Shown here: one piece after another, positions 10,901-21,622 of the stretch
Position numbering within the stretch: position 1 is the first letter of the stretch
Layout: the number at the start of each line of letters is the position of its first letter
NCBI GenBank assembly: GCA_958510825.1
Contig: OY294044.1
Span: forward strand, 103,764,893-103,828,892
Length of the DNA: 64,000 nucleotides
From: Brachypterus glaber
Lineage: Eukaryota; Arthropoda; Insecta; Coleoptera; Kateretidae
Direction: 5' to 3'
Notes under the pieces: generated by a model
The model's database searches: none
What the model was told of the DNA's origin: nothing
Seen by the model: the letters and a program-made list of their open reading frames with translations, nothing else
Made by a program: the position numbers and the translations under genes

Positions 10901-11024
10901 AAATTTAAGCAATAATAAATTAGAAACTATACACATAAAAGAACTGAAAAAACCTTCCGTTGTTGCAGACTCTACGCCTACACCCTCATGTTCGCAGATT
11001 CCAACTCAAGATTTCATGACTTAA
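7938..11024 (+). CDS. pol: Errantivirus Pol remnant: RT (partial), RNase H, macrodomain, integrase
   Basis: The 1028-residue frame begins in mid RT ([13 protein letters not shown]); protease and the first part of RT are absent. The order is: RT palm with YLDD at 53-56; RNase H about 195-316 with Asp202, Glu241/243 and Asp268; an inserted macrodomain at about 345-485; a linker; integrase with H682, H688, C718, C721 and the catalytic triad D751, D804, E840 (35 residues between the last two). The macrodomain resembles TARG1/OARD1: SLAHCVS, GIAVEF, YYLITKK (Lys416), SGLDRLDW (Asp457). These two match human TARG1 Lys84 and Asp125, also 41 apart. TARG1 removes ADP-ribose from acidic residues; activity here is inferred. 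The last ~40 codons overlap env. RT from this copy should be inactive, while integrase looks whole. Confidence 0.93.
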   Translation: MHPDDVQKTAFSTERGHFEYLRMPFGLKNAPRTFERIMDNILRGLTNETCLVYLDDIVIFSTSLTEHIERLRQVFERLRQSNFKLQLDKSEFLRKEVNFLGHVITPEGVKPNEDKIIAIKQFPIPTTQKEIKSFLGLVGYYRKFIKDFAKITKPLTVCLKKNAHVTHTKEFVDAFDLCKTLLVNAPILQYPDFTKPFILTSDASNFALGSVLSQGTVGSDKPIAFASRTLNETETKYSTIEKELLSIVWACKYFRPYLYGRKFTIYTDHRPLVWLFNLKEPHSKLVRWRLKLEEFDYDIVYKKGSLNTNADALSRIKINTMIQNFESQNIINDILENNLNIKNDKVDIKYENIFNPGNKTSLAHCVSLDFKMAKGIAVEFRDRFQSIKKLKNQHKNIGEVAYIKFNDRRIYYLITKKKFSDKPTYKTVISALKNLKLLGTKLNETHISMPKIASGLDRLDWNIIFNLIKYIFQNSKIKITIYFEENKIDCNALENASIINSPGDIDFDIDSFLDQERNLDQTEEISKIIQDIERDTQPKIKILQDIQIRPPQDTVHSHDSDTINEAIPILDEIINNKPVQIYVKPNAHNEIKTESNHFKNLKILYVTIPKTDEKLVLKFLKEYTSTSTTFYIYFFDKDHYKIFNDIYMKHFYRTGLKIINCTKLVNTIRDKEEQINIIKYQHEGKTNHRGINETCERLKRNYYWPGMKNDVTEYINTCDICQLAKYSRQPAYTPLVLTETPTKPFEILHIDSLKFDKQTYLCIIDKFSKFAQAIPTISTLATESCNALLQFFTYFGLPTKIVSDNGTEFKNETVKDILRLHNIRIHFTTPGHHESNSPIERFHSTIIEHLRILKIKHPKDPYTDLMKYAIIAYNSSIHSSTNFTPYELVLGHTDSRDPLDLLNTTYYTDYAYNHKEKVKSLYNSIAEKSKLNKEKIIQSRNTKGPEQTDFILGNIVYKYAHERNKKENKFIGPYKLIEFLENNKVIIKNLSNNKLETIHIKELKKPSVVADSTPTPSCSQIPTQDFMT
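8970..9392 (+). other. Macrodomain-coding segment within pol (TARG1/OARD1-like)
   Basis: This marks residues 345-485 of Pol. Visible family marks are the N-terminal strand with ENIF where TARG1 has GDLF (so its adenine-contacting Asp is Asn352 here), SLAHC at 361-365, GIAV at 375-378, a YYLITKK strand with Lys416, PTY at 423-425, [13 protein letters not shown] with Asp457, and a final KITIYF strand. It sits between RNase H and integrase, the slot that holds dUTPase in some lentiviruses. No intron trace or frame damage is seen. Confidence 0.88.
10967..10968 (+). promoter_or_regulatory. Candidate env splice acceptor
   Basis: AACCTTCCGTTGTTGCAG ends at 10968: a pyrimidine-leaning tract followed by CAG. 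Using it with the donor at 6451 keeps the phase and enters the env frame six codons before its first ATG (10988). A second AG at 10996-10997 gives the wrong phase with that donor. Confidence 0.6.
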
Positions 11025-12757
11025 ATGACAACCCTGGACTACTAACCTTAAAATTAGGAAATGCACAACTGAAAATCGACCACTGGACGTTCATTAAAAT
11101 ATTTGACCTAGAAAATGTTATTAACGAATTTCGAACCCTTCAATCCCACTTTTCCGACTTAAAATATGCAATTAAAAATAGTCCTACTAAGACTCAATAT
11201 GAGACAGAATTTTATAACTCATATCACTTAATTGATACTTTGGAAAATAATATTAAAACTCAAACGAATCAATTAATCCCCACAAATAATATTTACCCTA
11301 ATAATAAAATTAAAAGAGGCTTAATAAATAGTTTAGGTTATGCATTTAAATTCATTACTGGAAATTTAGATGACAATGACGCAATAAAATACGATAACGC
11401 CATAACCATGATTTCAAAAAATCAAGATAAAATTAAAACATTAGTTAAAGACCAAATTACATTACTAGAAACCTCAATTCAAACCTTTAATGAAAGTACT
11501 CAAACTTTAACTCATAATCAATTAATATTGGAATCTAAAATTAACGAAATTGAATCTGTAATAAAAGACGTAAGTGTCAAAGATATAGGCAATCATTATT
11601 TTACTATGATTAATATGATCATTTCACAAATAATTAATGCTTTTCAGATTATCAATAATGTTCTTAAAGAAATTGAAGTAATTGTTACTTTTTCTAAATT
11701 AAACACATTTCATAATTCAATGATCGAACCTACTGAACTCTTACGCGAAATTGAATCAATCAGTAAACATTTAGTAAAAACTAAACTACCCTTTGAACCA
11801 AAACTTGAAAATATTTTACTATTCGAAAAACTTATTAACATTAAAAGCTATAATAAAAATAACCAAATAATATTTATACTAGAAATACCTATAGTAGAAA
11901 ATGAAAATTATAACTATTATCACCTATATCCGTTACCTACACTAGAAAATAACTCCTTCCGAACCATATTACCCCTTTCCAAATACCTTACATTGAACGA
12001 AAACTACTACATGATGTTTAACGAAAAATGTAAAGAAATCACACCAGAAGAATACATTTGCGAAGAAACCAACCCCATTCAAATTACAGAAGAAAATCTA
12101 CCCTGTGAAGTCTTCCTCTTAAAATTCAATAAGAATAATTCTGCCTGTCACCAAACTCCAGTTGAGTTCAAAAACTTGAAAATTCAAAAAACAGAAAAAA
12201 ACAATTGGATCGTAGTTACACCCAGAAAAGTAGTTGCTGTTCAAAAGTGCGGTTCAATTAAAGACAATTACCCCTTATTTGGTACTTACATTTTGGAACT
12301 TAATAATAATTGTGAGGTACTAATAGACAATATAAACATTCAAAGTTTTAAAACCTACAAAAGTACATTTAGAAATATTGTTCTACCAAATCTAAATTTA
12401 AATGGTAGTTCTAGTAAAACTTCAAAAATAAACTTTCAACCCTTAAAACTGGATACTGTGAGTTTAGACGAACTGAAAAACATTCGAAGTGTTTTAGACT
12501 TACAAAAAACAGACTTATTTGACATCCCTTCTATACACTATAACAATATTAGTGTTTGGACGATCGTCTCCTACATATTTATCGCTTTATTAGCTTTCTG
12601 CTTTGCTTCATACATTTACTACAAGAAATGTTATATTAGGAATAGGAATATAACCCTAGATGTGGAAACCCCGTTAAAAAACTCGAGGAACCAGAGTCAA
12701 GGACCAGCATCACCAAAAAGTGAAAATCCTGTTGTTACCCCCAGGATTTTCGTCTAA
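10988..12757 (+). CDS. env: Errantivirus envelope glycoprotein
   Basis: Env is the membrane glycoprotein that gives insect errantiviruses potential infectivity. The frame has 589 residues from its first ATG; the real start is probably upstream through splicing. A furin-type site KIKR lies at 107-110, followed by the conserved errantivirus segment [19 protein letters not shown] (111-129), related to baculovirus-type fusion proteins. Long coiled-coil-like stretches follow (about 130-240). One membrane helix is predicted at about 523-544, with a cationic, Ser/Pro-rich tail of ~45 residues. Without the spliced leader the N-terminus has no signal peptide. The frame has no stops or shifts. It overlaps the 3' end of pol by 37 bases. 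The stop codon runs directly into the polypurine tract. Confidence 0.9.
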   Translation: MFADSNSRFHDLNDNPGLLTLKLGNAQLKIDHWTFIKIFDLENVINEFRTLQSHFSDLKYAIKNSPTKTQYETEFYNSYHLIDTLENNIKTQTNQLIPTNNIYPNNKIKRGLINSLGYAFKFITGNLDDNDAIKYDNAITMISKNQDKIKTLVKDQITLLETSIQTFNESTQTLTHNQLILESKINEIESVIKDVSVKDIGNHYFTMINMIISQIINAFQIINNVLKEIEVIVTFSKLNTFHNSMIEPTELLREIESISKHLVKTKLPFEPKLENILLFEKLINIKSYNKNNQIIFILEIPIVENENYNYYHLYPLPTLENNSFRTILPLSKYLTLNENYYMMFNEKCKEITPEEYICEETNPIQITEENLPCEVFLLKFNKNNSACHQTPVEFKNLKIQKTEKNNWIVVTPRKVVAVQKCGSIKDNYPLFGTYILELNNNCEVLIDNINIQSFKTYKSTFRNIVLPNLNLNGSSSKTSKINFQPLKLDTVSLDELKNIRSVLDLQKTDLFDIPSIHYNNISVWTIVSYIFIALLAFCFASYIYYKKCYIRNRNITLDVETPLKNSRNQSQGPASPKSENPVVTPRIFV

Positions 12758-12766
12758 GGATGGAGG
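12756..12766 (+). promoter_or_regulatory. Polypurine tract
   Basis: AAGGATGGAGG lies immediately before the 3' LTR and would prime plus-strand DNA synthesis. Its first two bases overlap the env stop codon (TAA, 12755-12757). Confidence 0.85.
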
Positions 12767-12996
12767 AGTTATATACCATATATTTGCTGCTTCCAGGCTA
12801 TTTTCTTAGGATTAGTTATCTTTGCTGATTCAGCATTCTGTACCTTCTATGTTATATTAAATTTATATTTTTTATTCTGAATAGAGCTATAGAACAATCA
12901 AGTCTATTAGATTCATTTTTTTTGTCCCAAGTTTTACAGTTTTGAAATAAAATAATCTTTTTTAAAAAAGGAAAATCCTAATATCGGATTTTAACT
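12767..12996 (+). repeat. 3' LTR
   Basis: Identical by reading to 6050-6279; AATAAA is at 12946-12951. It is followed by the GTTA target duplication at 12997-13000. Confidence 0.95.
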
Positions 12997-13101
12997 GTTA
13001 GTTTGTTTTTAATCAATTTTTTTAATCTCATCTAAAAATGGAAAAATTTGAAAATTAAAAAAAAATCCATTTTACATAGAGGGCTTTCAGAATGAAATTA
13101 A

Positions 13102-13215
13102 GTAGTTGTTTTTACAAAATATTCTATGTTGCATCCGAGACTGTTAATATATTTATTCTATAAATCGGCATTTTTGCAAAAAATGAGGTCAAACTAGAGA
13201 AAGTTTTGTTTTTTT
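13102..13215 (+). repeat. Dispersed repeat, copy 2 (copy 1 at 4568-4690)
   Basis: TACAAAATATTCTATGTTGC and the following bases match 4568-4690 in the same orientation. Bases 13200-13420 are mostly poly-A and poly-T runs. Confidence 0.7.
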
Positions 13216-13625
13216 TAAGTTTTTACTTTTTTTACTGCTTTATATCTTGTAAGCGACAGGCAGAACTAAAATTTTGAATTTATATTTCAATTCAGCATTA
13301 TGTAAAAAAAATTTTGAAAAAAAAAACTTTTATAATTTTTTTTTTATTTAAGAAAAAAAAAATTCAAATTTTTTTTTTCAAATTTTTTTTTTAATTTTTT
13401 TTTTAGTTTTTGGTCTTAATAAACCAAGGCCTAGAGGCAAAAGTATTATTTTGTTGACAGCAGTTTATTAAATATAAATTTTACTTTTCTGGACAAGACT
13501 TGTCATGTGCTTATTCTAACTTATTAACTTAATTTAATAGTTATAATAAACTAATTAAGAACTTATGAAGTGAAATAATAGTTATTTATGGTACTAGTGG
13601 GTAAAGTAAGAGATTGCCCATATGA
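13216..13625. other. Homopolymer-rich, gene-free stretch
   Basis: Long A and T runs with no gene or repeat family recognised. Confidence 0.45.
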
Positions 13626-13629
13626 AAAG

Positions 13630-13800
13630 TCCAAACCTGCGAGGCGTCAGCCAAACAGGTTAATTTTCGAGAGGGCAATATCGGTTTACCCATGAGTGCC
13701 ATACAAGGTTTTATCCATAAATAGCTTAGGAATTCATATTTTTATTAAAAATTATAATGACATTTACAAGAAAATAATTTGACAAGTGACAGTTGAGTGG
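13630..13800 (+). repeat. Dispersed repeat, copy 1 (copy 2 at 59900-60065)
   Basis: A hairpin-forming start (AAACCTG...CAGGTT, about 13632-13662) is followed by AATTTTCGAGAGGGCAATAT. About 120 bp running to ACAAGAAAATAATTTGACAA is shared with 59900-60065. A second small hairpin (GAGTGGGTAA...TTATCCACTC) follows near 13796-13826. Confidence 0.6.
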
Positions 13801-13829
13801 GTAAAATAAATAATTATCCACTCAATAAA

Positions 13830-14745
13830 GTAAAAGCCACGAGGGGGTTATTATTGAGATTATCTATTTAAAATAAAGCTGGTAATTGTCTCATTATCTG
13901 TATGTATTGGATAAAATATAATTAAATAGATGACAAATAATCTGACATTTCATTAGTCAATGTCTTAATTTTTTGATTGTCCTTGCCCCTCATATCTTTT
14001 TTGGGTTTTTGTATTCACATGTCATAAAATATTAGTTTTTCTTTCCCAGGTTAAGTCTTTTTTACAAAATGTGCAGTGTAAAATATTGCCATCGAACTCT
14101 AGTTCTGGATAATCTCCAATCCACGATTTAAACGTAGTAAGTAATGGTTTTACGAACATTTTATTAAGGGATTTAACTAATGAAATGAACGGTGACAAAT
14201 GATTAGGCCCAATAGGTATATTAAAAACGAAAAAGTTTTAGCAAAAAAAGAAATAATTCGCATTGCTAAGTCAAATGAAATTACTCAATTGCAACTTGCA
14301 ATAAAAACCTTATTTCCGAATGCGCGTGATTCTAACCAATAAAATAACGTACATGGTACCCGCTTAATCTTACATCTCACTTATTTCGTCGCACGCATAC
14401 GGAAACAAGTTTAGAGCTTTTAGATCTCTGCAAAGTACCTGTTTATAACGAGTTCAAATAAATTTCACCTTCCAGTCACCTCTTCACAAATTGAATGAAA
14501 CACAAAAAGATTTCGTCTGTAGTTTGTTTTTTTTACAAACACTATATGTTTTCTTTGTGTAATTTTGTAGTTTATTTATATTTTATTTATATAAAAAAAA
14601 AAAGATTTGAGTAAAAACAATATTTTCGAAGAAATTTTTAAAAACATTTTTCACAAGTTATAACGTAAGCTGGTATTGCGAATAGAAAAAGATTGGCCAG
14701 GCAGATTTTTTTTAACTTAATAAAAGTAATTTCCCAGCCACCATG
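13830..14745. other. Gene-free stretch
   Basis: No supported coding frame, RNA gene or clear repeat. The sequence is AT-rich throughout. Confidence 0.45.
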
Positions 14746-14900
14746 TTACAATATTATATATAAAATCTTTATTAGCTTCTTAGCTCAAAATTTAACAAAA
14801 TTCAAATAATTACAATACATGGTCTTAACTAATTAACTAATTCTAAAATAAAAATTCTAATAACTAATGACTACATGAAAAAAGGTACATAAAAAAAACA

Positions 14901-15430
14901 TTACGTCTGTACATAAAATTTACATTTACATTTAAAATACTTTATACTTGTACAATTTTGAATATTTAATGGCAATTCATTAAATAACCTAAAACCTAAA
15001 GTAAGCACATTGTCAAAATTGTGATTTGGAATATAAAAATTGTTTCTACGTCTAGTGTTGTAGTTATGAATTTCATTAGCATACTGTATATTTTCTGTAA
15101 TATAACTGGGTACCATACAATTTTTTATTTTAAAAACAAAAACTAAAAGATTGTACTTTAAAATTTGTTCAACACTTAAAACATTTAGTGTATTTAGCAT
15201 GTCTATTATTTTAGTTCTTCTATTACATTGCAGAATTGCCCTCATTGCACGATTTTGTAAAATCTGCAATTTATGTTTTTGCTGGGTGTTTAAAAGATTT
15301 AACAAGGTACTACAGTATTTAAACTGGGGAAGAATTAAAGACTTATAAATAAGAGTTTTTGTATATTGAGTGACTTTGTTATTTAGTCTATATAAAAATC
15401 CAATTTTTTTAGCTATTTTCTTACAAAATT
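14901..15430 (-). pseudogene. LINE C-terminal region fragment
   Basis: After the frameshift near 15415 the frame resumes (KKIGFLYRLNN, QFKYCSTLLNLLNT) and stays open to a stop at 14901. It holds the RNA-binding C-terminal region typical of RT proteins from these LINEs (LQILQNRAMRAILQC) and a tyrosine/asparagine-rich tail. Confidence 0.75.
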
Positions 15431-15815
15431 TTCACTAAAATCTAAACTTGGATCTAACATCACTCCTAAATATTTAAAGCTATTTACCCTCTCTATCTCA
15501 ATATTATTAATTTTTATTTTTACTTTTGCATTTTTAATTTGACTTAATTTATTTTTAGTACCCATAATCATAAATTTAGTTTTATCTGCGTTTAACTGCA
15601 TTTGATTTAAATTAAGCCAACTAAATATATGTTCTAAATCAATATTTAAAAACTTTTCTATGTCTTCTAGAGATCCAATAAAATATAATATAGCATCATC
15701 CGCAAAAAGTTTAATAAAGCAATGCTTTAACCTCTTAACTATATCATTAATATATAAAATAAAAAGTAGGGGCCCCAAAACGCTACCTTGCGGAACCCCT
15801 ATTTTTACTTTTTTT
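15413..15815 (-). pseudogene. LINE reverse transcriptase fragment (PQGSVLGPLLF, FADDA)
   Basis: Read from the PQGSVLGPLLFILYINDI motif (about 15810), this carries the catalytic FADDAILY box and the thumb region (LNADKTKFMIMGTK, FKYLGVMLD). It ends at a stop just after ENFVRK; the reading continues one base out of frame in the next fragment. Confidence 0.85.
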
Positions 15816-16085
15816 AAACTTTGAGTATTTGTTATTATATTTTACTCTTTGGTATCTATTTTGCATATAACTTTGAAACCACTTTAACACCATATCTTCA
15901 ATTTGCATGCTGAGTAATTTTTCGAGTAGCAATTCTGGTTTAATGGTCTCAAACGCCCTTTTAAAATCCAGAAATACGACCCCCACAAAATGATCTTTAA
16001 ATTGTGATTTCCAAGTGTTTACTAAAAACTGAAGCGCTGTTTCACAAGAATGATTTTCGCGAAAACCAGACTGTTCCTTAACCAA
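15783..16085 (-). pseudogene. LINE reverse transcriptase fragment (QSGFR to RT palm)
   Basis: It encodes EQSGFRENHSCETAL and VVFLDFKRAFETIKPELLL, which are RT motifs of non-LTR elements (the D of FLDF is catalytic). Similarity continues upstream to about 16125 (LEHINKNN). A frameshift in an A-run near 15815 separates it from the PQGSVLGPLLF motif that should follow. Confidence 0.85.
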
Positions 16086-16130
16086 TATATTATTTTTATT
16101 AATATGTTCTAATAATTGTTTTTTATTATA

Positions 16131-16385
16131 TTATTAAATAAAATTTGGATTTTTTAAAAGTCCAACTAAATTATAATTTTCGAATCTGTTATGTTTTAAA
16201 AAATTTTCTTTTACTTAAATAAAAACATTAGTGGATTTTCATAATATTTATATACTTTTCTTTGTAAACGTAGTAGTTTGATAGCTTATAAAATATTTTT
16301 ATAAAATTATTATTAATTTGTTGTACCCGGCTATGGATTTTGGCATCACGACTCGGTAAAATCCGATCTCTAGAGATTAAGCTTT
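16131..16385. other. AT-rich spacer
   Basis: Nothing is recognised. Confidence 0.4.
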
Positions 16386-16575
16386 AAGTGACACGTGACA
16401 TGGGTCGACTGTTTCGTTCTTTTTTTTTATTTAAAGCATTAATAATGTTACCAGAAATAAAAGAGTTGGGGTTAAACACAACGGATTTTTTACCAACACG
16501 TATAAATAACGGTATGGTTATAATCGATTTTATTGCCCGTTATTTTTCCAAGCGAAAATTTGCTTATAAATTAAA
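16386..16575 (+). repeat. Dispersed repeat, copy 2 (copy 1 at 5755-5935)
   Basis: It matches the earlier copy through TACCAGAAATAAAAGAGTTG, TTTTTTACCAACA and TATAAATAACGGT. A 63-codon open frame here is incidental. Confidence 0.65.
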
Positions 16576-16659
16576 CTAGTTAACTTCCCTAATATAATCA
16601 CAAAAGAATATTCTAAAAAGCTTTTGAAAATATATTTTTTCTTTCACTTGTTTGGAATT

Positions 16660-17515
16660 AGTCCAGTCAAATAATAAATGTAAATTGCAATAAATGTACA
16701 CGAGCTGATATTTTAAATGGTAGTAGTGGATGGTAACAGAACACTGCTGTTAGTTTTTCACCGGATGATTTACGTGAGGGGTGTCCGCTATCTTGAATTA
16801 TAGGGGTGGGTTGCTTAATGCATCTTACGATGAAAATACATATAACCAATTTGGCTAAGGAGGAAATTTCAATAATTTTTGTTTTGATAATTATAATTTT
16901 TTTAATATATTAATAACAATCGAGTTAATTTCAAAATAGCCATGTTGAAAGTGAAATGATTTTTTCCCTTTTCCAGCCAAGTTATTCATCGGACGATAAA
17001 AGTGGTTATGAGTAAACTTGTAGCTCATGAAATTCTCTATAAGCTTCATATATTATAAATTTTCATAGGTTCTTTGCTACGGTTACAGAGGGCGCAACTC
17101 GACTTTCAGTGCCCACTGTAACCGTAACATAATACCGAAACATAATACTGTAACCACTGTAACCGTAACATAATACTGAAAAATCGAAAATACCAATTTC
17201 ACCCCCACAATGGCCATTTTTGAATATTTATAACTCGATTGTTACTAATATATTAAAAAAATTATTCAAACAAATATTGTTGGAAATTTTCTTCTTAACA
17301 AAATTTATTATATGCATTTTTATCGAAAGATGCATATTTAGCGAGATAACCGCACTCACCCCTAAAATTCAATATAGCGGACAACCCTTAAGCAAATCAC
17401 CCGGTGAAAAACTAACAGAAGTTTTCTGTTACTATCCACTACTACCCTTTAAAATATCAGCCCGGGTACATTTCTTGCAATTTAAGATAGGAATTTCTCG
17501 TTATTTGACTGGACT
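16660..17515. mobile_element. Long-TIR non-autonomous DNA element, ~856 bp
   Basis: The ends AGTCCAGTCAAATAA and TTATTTGACTGGACT are inverted, and similarity of the arms extends over ~300 bp (the left arm block with CACCGGATGATTTACG pairs with CAAATCACCCGGTG on the right). The centre holds a short tandem of GTAACCGTAACATAATAC (about 17117-17178). The open frames inside it are arm sequences, not genes. Confidence 0.75.
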
Positions 17516-17680
17516 TGATAGTTTCATTCTTAAATAATTTTCATCTACTACAGATTCTGTCATACTATGAGAAAATATTATATTCTCGCTCTTGTGATGG
17601 AAAAGGCACATTTGTAATCAATTTAAACAATCAACAGCCCCTCCCCTAGATAAGATTTCGTAGTTATTCAAATATTTTTG

Positions 17681-18032
17681 TATACACGGTGTATTTGAAA
17701 CAGGGTCCGAAATTTTAAGGTTGTAACACTGTAACTTTTTTTCTTAGTTTTCGATATAGAATAATCCTGCAAAATTTTGGTTTCAAACGTTTTAGTATTT
17801 AATTTTTATCCATGAACCGTGAAATTTCACCTTCAAATTAATTTTTCTCGAAAACGGTTAGTCCTACAGTGTTACAACAGGAGTACCTTTTTTATGTATT
17901 TTGACCTAAGGAATCATAAACCAAAAAATAAAATCACAAAAAAGTTACACAGAATAGGAACTTTTTGTCATATTTTCTGATGTAGAATCACCCCTTAAAA
18001 TTACGGCCCCTTTTTCAAATACACCGTGTATA
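17681..18032. repeat. Foldback element, ~350 bp
   Basis: TATACACGGTGTATTTGAAA at the left pairs with TTTCAAATACACCGTGTATA at the right. The pairing continues through CCGAAATTTTAAGG / CCTTAAAATTACGG. There is no coding frame. Confidence 0.8.
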
Positions 18033-18294
18033 TCGTTTGGATTTTTAACAAACCTCCTTACCCTAAAAATTTTACGTAATTTGTGCACGATTCCTAGTAA
18101 ATTACTATTATAAAATGCGTCTTTATCTTTAGCTAAAAGTTAAAATGCAGATTCCATTTAGAATAAAAACACTTTTTAATTTAAAAGTATTTACACAGAA
18201 TACAAAGGAGAATTGCACCGTAATACTGTTTACTTTCGGGCGACCTCGGAGAAAAGACAGTATTATTATGGCGAAAAAAAAAAAGATTTTGATA

Positions 18295-18600
18295 TACAGG
18301 GCGTGTCAAAAGAACGCCCCCCCCCCTTAAATTTTGGCCGGCTTAAGATATCAACTTGGAATTTCTAACACGTCAATAACAACCCAAATAAATTTTTGGG
18401 GTATTCATTTTATATGTTTAGGGTGCACAATGGAGACAAGGGTACAAGGGGGGACATTTTTTTTAATAAAAAAGGGGGTCGTGTTATACATAATTTTAAA
18501 GCTTGTAAAATTATCTATTTTACCATTTATTTTTTTATTTTTTCGCAGCAATTTTTGGAGGTTCAAAATAGGGTTTTCTTTAAAATTTCTTTAAAAAAAT
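18295..18600 (+). repeat. Diverged half copy of the poly-G foldback family
   Basis: It matches the left arm of the foldback at 36236-36962: a poly-C start, TTTTGG then AGATATCAACTTGGAATTT, then an ACAAGGGGGGACATTTTTTT block and GGGGGTCGTGTTATACAT. Only one arm is present. Confidence 0.6.
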
Positions 18601-18698
18601 GAAATCTCGTGATGTAAATACGTCGTTTATAAACTAATATTAAATGATATAAAAAATACTGCTGCCAACAAAATAATACTTTCCCCTATACGCCTAAA

Positions 18699-18956
18699 AT
18701 TAAAATCAAAACCGAAAAAGATTAAAAGAAAAAAAATTAATAAAGGTTTTTCAAAAAAAAATGTTTTTTTCAAAAAAAGTTTTTTTTTTGTAAAACGAAA
18801 AATAAATTGAAAAATCAAATAAATGGAATTAAAATCAAAACCGAAAAAGATTAAAAGAAAAAAAAATTAATAAAGGTTTATCAAAAAAAAATGTTTTTTT
18901 CAAAAAAAGTTTTTTTTTTGTAAAACGAAAAATAAATTGAAAAAAAAATCTTTTTG
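18699..18956 (+). repeat. Tandem duplication, 2 x 129 bp
   Basis: The unit beginning ATTAAAATCAAAACCGAAAA at 18699 is repeated from 18828 with very few changes, so the duplication is young or homogenised. Confidence 0.85.
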
Positions 18957-19337
18957 AAAACAAATGTTTTTACCCTATTTTACCCCCTTACCCCAATCCG
19001 GTTTTTACCAAAAACAATCCCAGTCTGGAATTTTGGATAATCAACCTTTGGTCCAAATTTGAAGTTTTTAGCCCGAAGCGTTCTTGATTTTCCTTGGGGA
19101 AAGTAATTAAAAAAAAATCATACGATTGAATTATTCATTCTCGAGTTATCGGGTCTACAAAAATCGTGACTTCAGACGGACGTACATTTGAAAAAAAAAG
19201 TTGCTTATTTTTTCATAAAACAAATTTATATCCAAGAATTTTTTGTCTAGGACGATTTTTCATTTTTTTTTAACTCTTTTAAACGTATTATCTCGCCTTA
19301 TTTGGGACTCCCCATGAGTTTGTAATATATCTCCTAG

Positions 19338-19338
<1 letters not shown>
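18957..19338. other. Gene-free stretch
   Basis: No gene. A few GC-richer words but no recognised repeat. Confidence 0.4.
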
Positions 19339-19380
<42 letters not shown>

Positions 19381-19383
19381 ACT
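19339..19383 (+). repeat. AAAT microsatellite
   Basis: About ten tandem AAAT units. Confidence 0.95.
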
Positions 19384-19596
19384 TATTTAAAAAAAATTAC
19401 GCTAGTGAGCCCTTCAGTGAACCTTAAAAAAAGTTTAAACTATTATAAATCCTATTTAAAACCATTTATTGCGCGTTAATGCTGAATTAAATTGCAAATT
19501 AGTATTGTATTTTTCTTAAACATATTAAAACTAAAAACTTTTAAAAAACGTTACCTTGAAAACTAAATTAAATCCTATTAGATGAAAATTCAATAA

Positions 19597-19867
19597 CTTT
19601 GTTTGTTTGTTTGTTTGTTTGTTTTTAACCTCGTACTATTCTACTTAATTAAGCATCCCCTAAGTCCAGGACTTGTGTGGGCTAGTAGTAGAGGGAACCA
19701 CCGGCTTTAATTGACTTTCGAACCAATATATCTAGGGAGTACGCCTTCGCCAAATTTCAATTATTAATTAACTGAAAAAGGCAATCGGCGCCAGTGAGGT
19801 TTGAACTCACGATCATTAGATCAGTGTCAGGCTATATCGATGCCATTGACCACTGAGCTAAATCTCC
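19597..19867 (-). mobile_element. tRNA-derived SINE, minus strand
   Basis: On the minus strand it begins at 19867 with an 81-bp tRNA-like head (19787-19867). The head contains an A box (TAGCTCAGTGG) and a B box (GAGTTCAAACCTC), the internal Pol III promoter. A ~170-bp body and an (AAAC)n tail (19597-19624) follow. It lies directly against the unrecognised gene remnant at 19868-20659 and appears to interrupt it. I could not find a convincing target duplication. Confidence 0.85.
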
Positions 19868-20700
19868 TTTAAAAGTTGCTGACCATAGCGTGGGTCGTCA
19901 ACATTATTCATTTTGTGTTTATTCCAGACAGTAAGGAATTCTTTGTGAATAGACTCCCCAGCCTGTTCTGACCAAATTTCTAAGCCACTCTCTAAATAGG
20001 AAACACTGCCTTTAAGGTGATGCAATATGCAATGAATTTTAAAAGTTTTTGATACTCCGGGATCATTTTAAACGGCTTCCAGATGTTTGAGATCTGATTC
20101 GAGTTGTACTTCAGTTTTTGTTGTACCGAAACATTTATCGACGATTTTATTCATCACATTGAATGACGCAACAAATGGCATAACCAGAATTTGACTCACA
20201 TTTCCCAGTACTTCTTTCGATGTTAATTCATTGGCATGCTTTAGGAGCTTTCTACAAGCATTGCCTTCGAAAATTTCTCCTTGATAATTCTTCAATTATA
20301 TTTAAATTCTTGGGCCATTTAAGAGCGTTCTCTCTTCCCAGCAATGGGACCAGGCCTTTCCAAAAGAGGTGATTCACAAATCCTTGCAGGAAATGTAATT
20401 CAGGTATGATGCACTTCTGAAAAACTCGCACATTTTCGTTCTCTTCAAACAAAGGTTTATTGACAACATTAAAAGACTCTTTGGCTCTTTTAATGTTCTT
20501 ATCCAATGATAAACTAAATTTATTAAAATGAATTTTCAAATCACCATAGGTTCTTAGCTCCTTGGCAGCAGATTTATACGCTCTCATTTCTTGCAGAGAA
20601 ATATGACAATAGGGGCAAGGATAGGTTGACGTTGCCGTTTGTAATCCATTTACCATCAAAAGTATTTTAAAATCTTCACTTTATCGTTGTATGACTAGCC
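19868..20700 (-). pseudogene. Unrecognised, probably transposon-related gene remnant
   Basis: A minus-strand coding trace runs in three pieces: about 20690-20252 (a CPYC zinc-ligand pair near the start, ATSTYPCPYCHI), 20295-20068 after a frameshift, then beyond a stop codon down to 19868 (LHHLKGSVSYLESGLEIW, EQAGESIHKEF, NNVDDPRYGQQLL). Spliced by eye it is about 260 residues of plausible, amino-acid-balanced protein, clearly different in composition from the surrounding AT-rich junk. It resembles repetitive hypothetical proteins I have seen in invertebrate genomes, but I cannot name a family. One frameshift, one stop and a SINE at its 3' side show it is dead. Confidence 0.6.
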
Positions 20701-21618
20701 ATTTTCACCAATAAAATCTTAATATTTTGTTTGATATAATATATCATATTATGCAATACATATAACATGTGGTTCGTGTGATTGGGAACAGAGGGCGCTT
20801 TAAAATTAGTTACTCTTGGCGGGCTATGAGCCCATGTACATAACCTAGATATTATGATTGTAACTTTACCTGTGCTAAATATAAAATATTTATAGTATAA
20901 CTTGTCTTTACATAAATATTATATATTAATTTAAATGAATTGAACTCAATCAAAGTATGCCTTGATTGATTTTAAAGATGTGCCACAATGAAATCGTAGC
21001 ATACTTTGATACAGTTAATTATTTTTTTAATATAAAATTCAAAAAATATCGTTATTTTGACAAAAATGGTAACTACTGAAAAAAAAAATATCAAAAGGAT
21101 CTGTTGCGATTTTTAAACAAAGCGATTTTTAATAACCAATAAACATATTTTATTAATCTAAAAAAACTTTTGGTGCACATCTCTTAAAACTTTAAAATTG
21201 CAGGGTCGCACTGTGTGTACAATATTATTCTAGCGCTGGCGCTGTGAATAATATAATACAAAATAATCGAAACCTTTTCTGAACCTTACCATTTTTAGTT
21301 TATTAGTATTTGCTCCACCCTTAAAAGTATACAAGAATTATTTGCTTGCTCCGTTTTCAAAATGTTTGTTTTAAGCGCAAAAATAACATGTAAAAACATG
21401 CAAAACACATAGCTGTAACAAACTGTATTACAATTAAAATTGGTCCTAAATAAATTTAGGTGTTTGATAAAACATGAAGTTTATGTGCCAGATTTTTTTT
21501 TTAATTACGCATAATAGCAGTTGTAACAGGCTGCCAAATAAGTACATAATGCAACCACACTAAAGTGTGAGCTGCATCATGCACCCACAAGACTGCAATC
21601 GTTTAAACAATATAATAA
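20701..21618. other. Gene-free stretch with small hairpins
   Basis: A hairpin pairs ATCAAAGTATGC (about 20950) with GCATACTTTGAT (about 21000). A second, smaller one centres on CTAGCGCTGGCGCTG near 21232. No gene is seen. Confidence 0.45.
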
Positions 21619-21622
21619 TTAA

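Larger units (their letters stand above)
6050..12996 (+). mobile_element. Errantivirus-type Ty3/gypsy LTR retrotransposon, internally deleted
   Basis: The element runs from a 5' LTR (6050-6279) to a 3' LTR (12767-12996). Each LTR is 230 bp, and by reading they are identical. The ends are AGTTA...TAACT, as is usual for insect errantiviruses. A 4-bp duplication GTTA (6046-6049 and 12997-13000) flanks it. Inside are a tRNA-Ser primer site, a spliced leader, gag, a shortened pol, env and a polypurine tract. Protease and the N-terminal part of RT are missing, so this copy cannot replicate on its own. Identical LTRs mean a recent insertion. The pol interior carries a macrodomain not usual for the family. 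Confidence 0.95.
14750..16130 (-). mobile_element. 5'-truncated LINE, minus strand
   Basis: Reverse transcriptase coding runs from about 16125 down to 14901. The 3' untranslated part lies at the left, with AATAAA near 14765 on the minus strand. The endonuclease and N-terminal RT are missing. At least two frameshifts mark it as dead. The clade is not certain; the C-terminal region (LQILQNRAMRAIL) is of the general CR1/Jockey/L2 kind. Confidence 0.85.

Noticed and set aside
17220..17537. 105-codon frame in the 16.66-17.5 kb element
   Set aside because: It lies in one arm of a long inverted repeat; the opposite arm gives a similar false frame.
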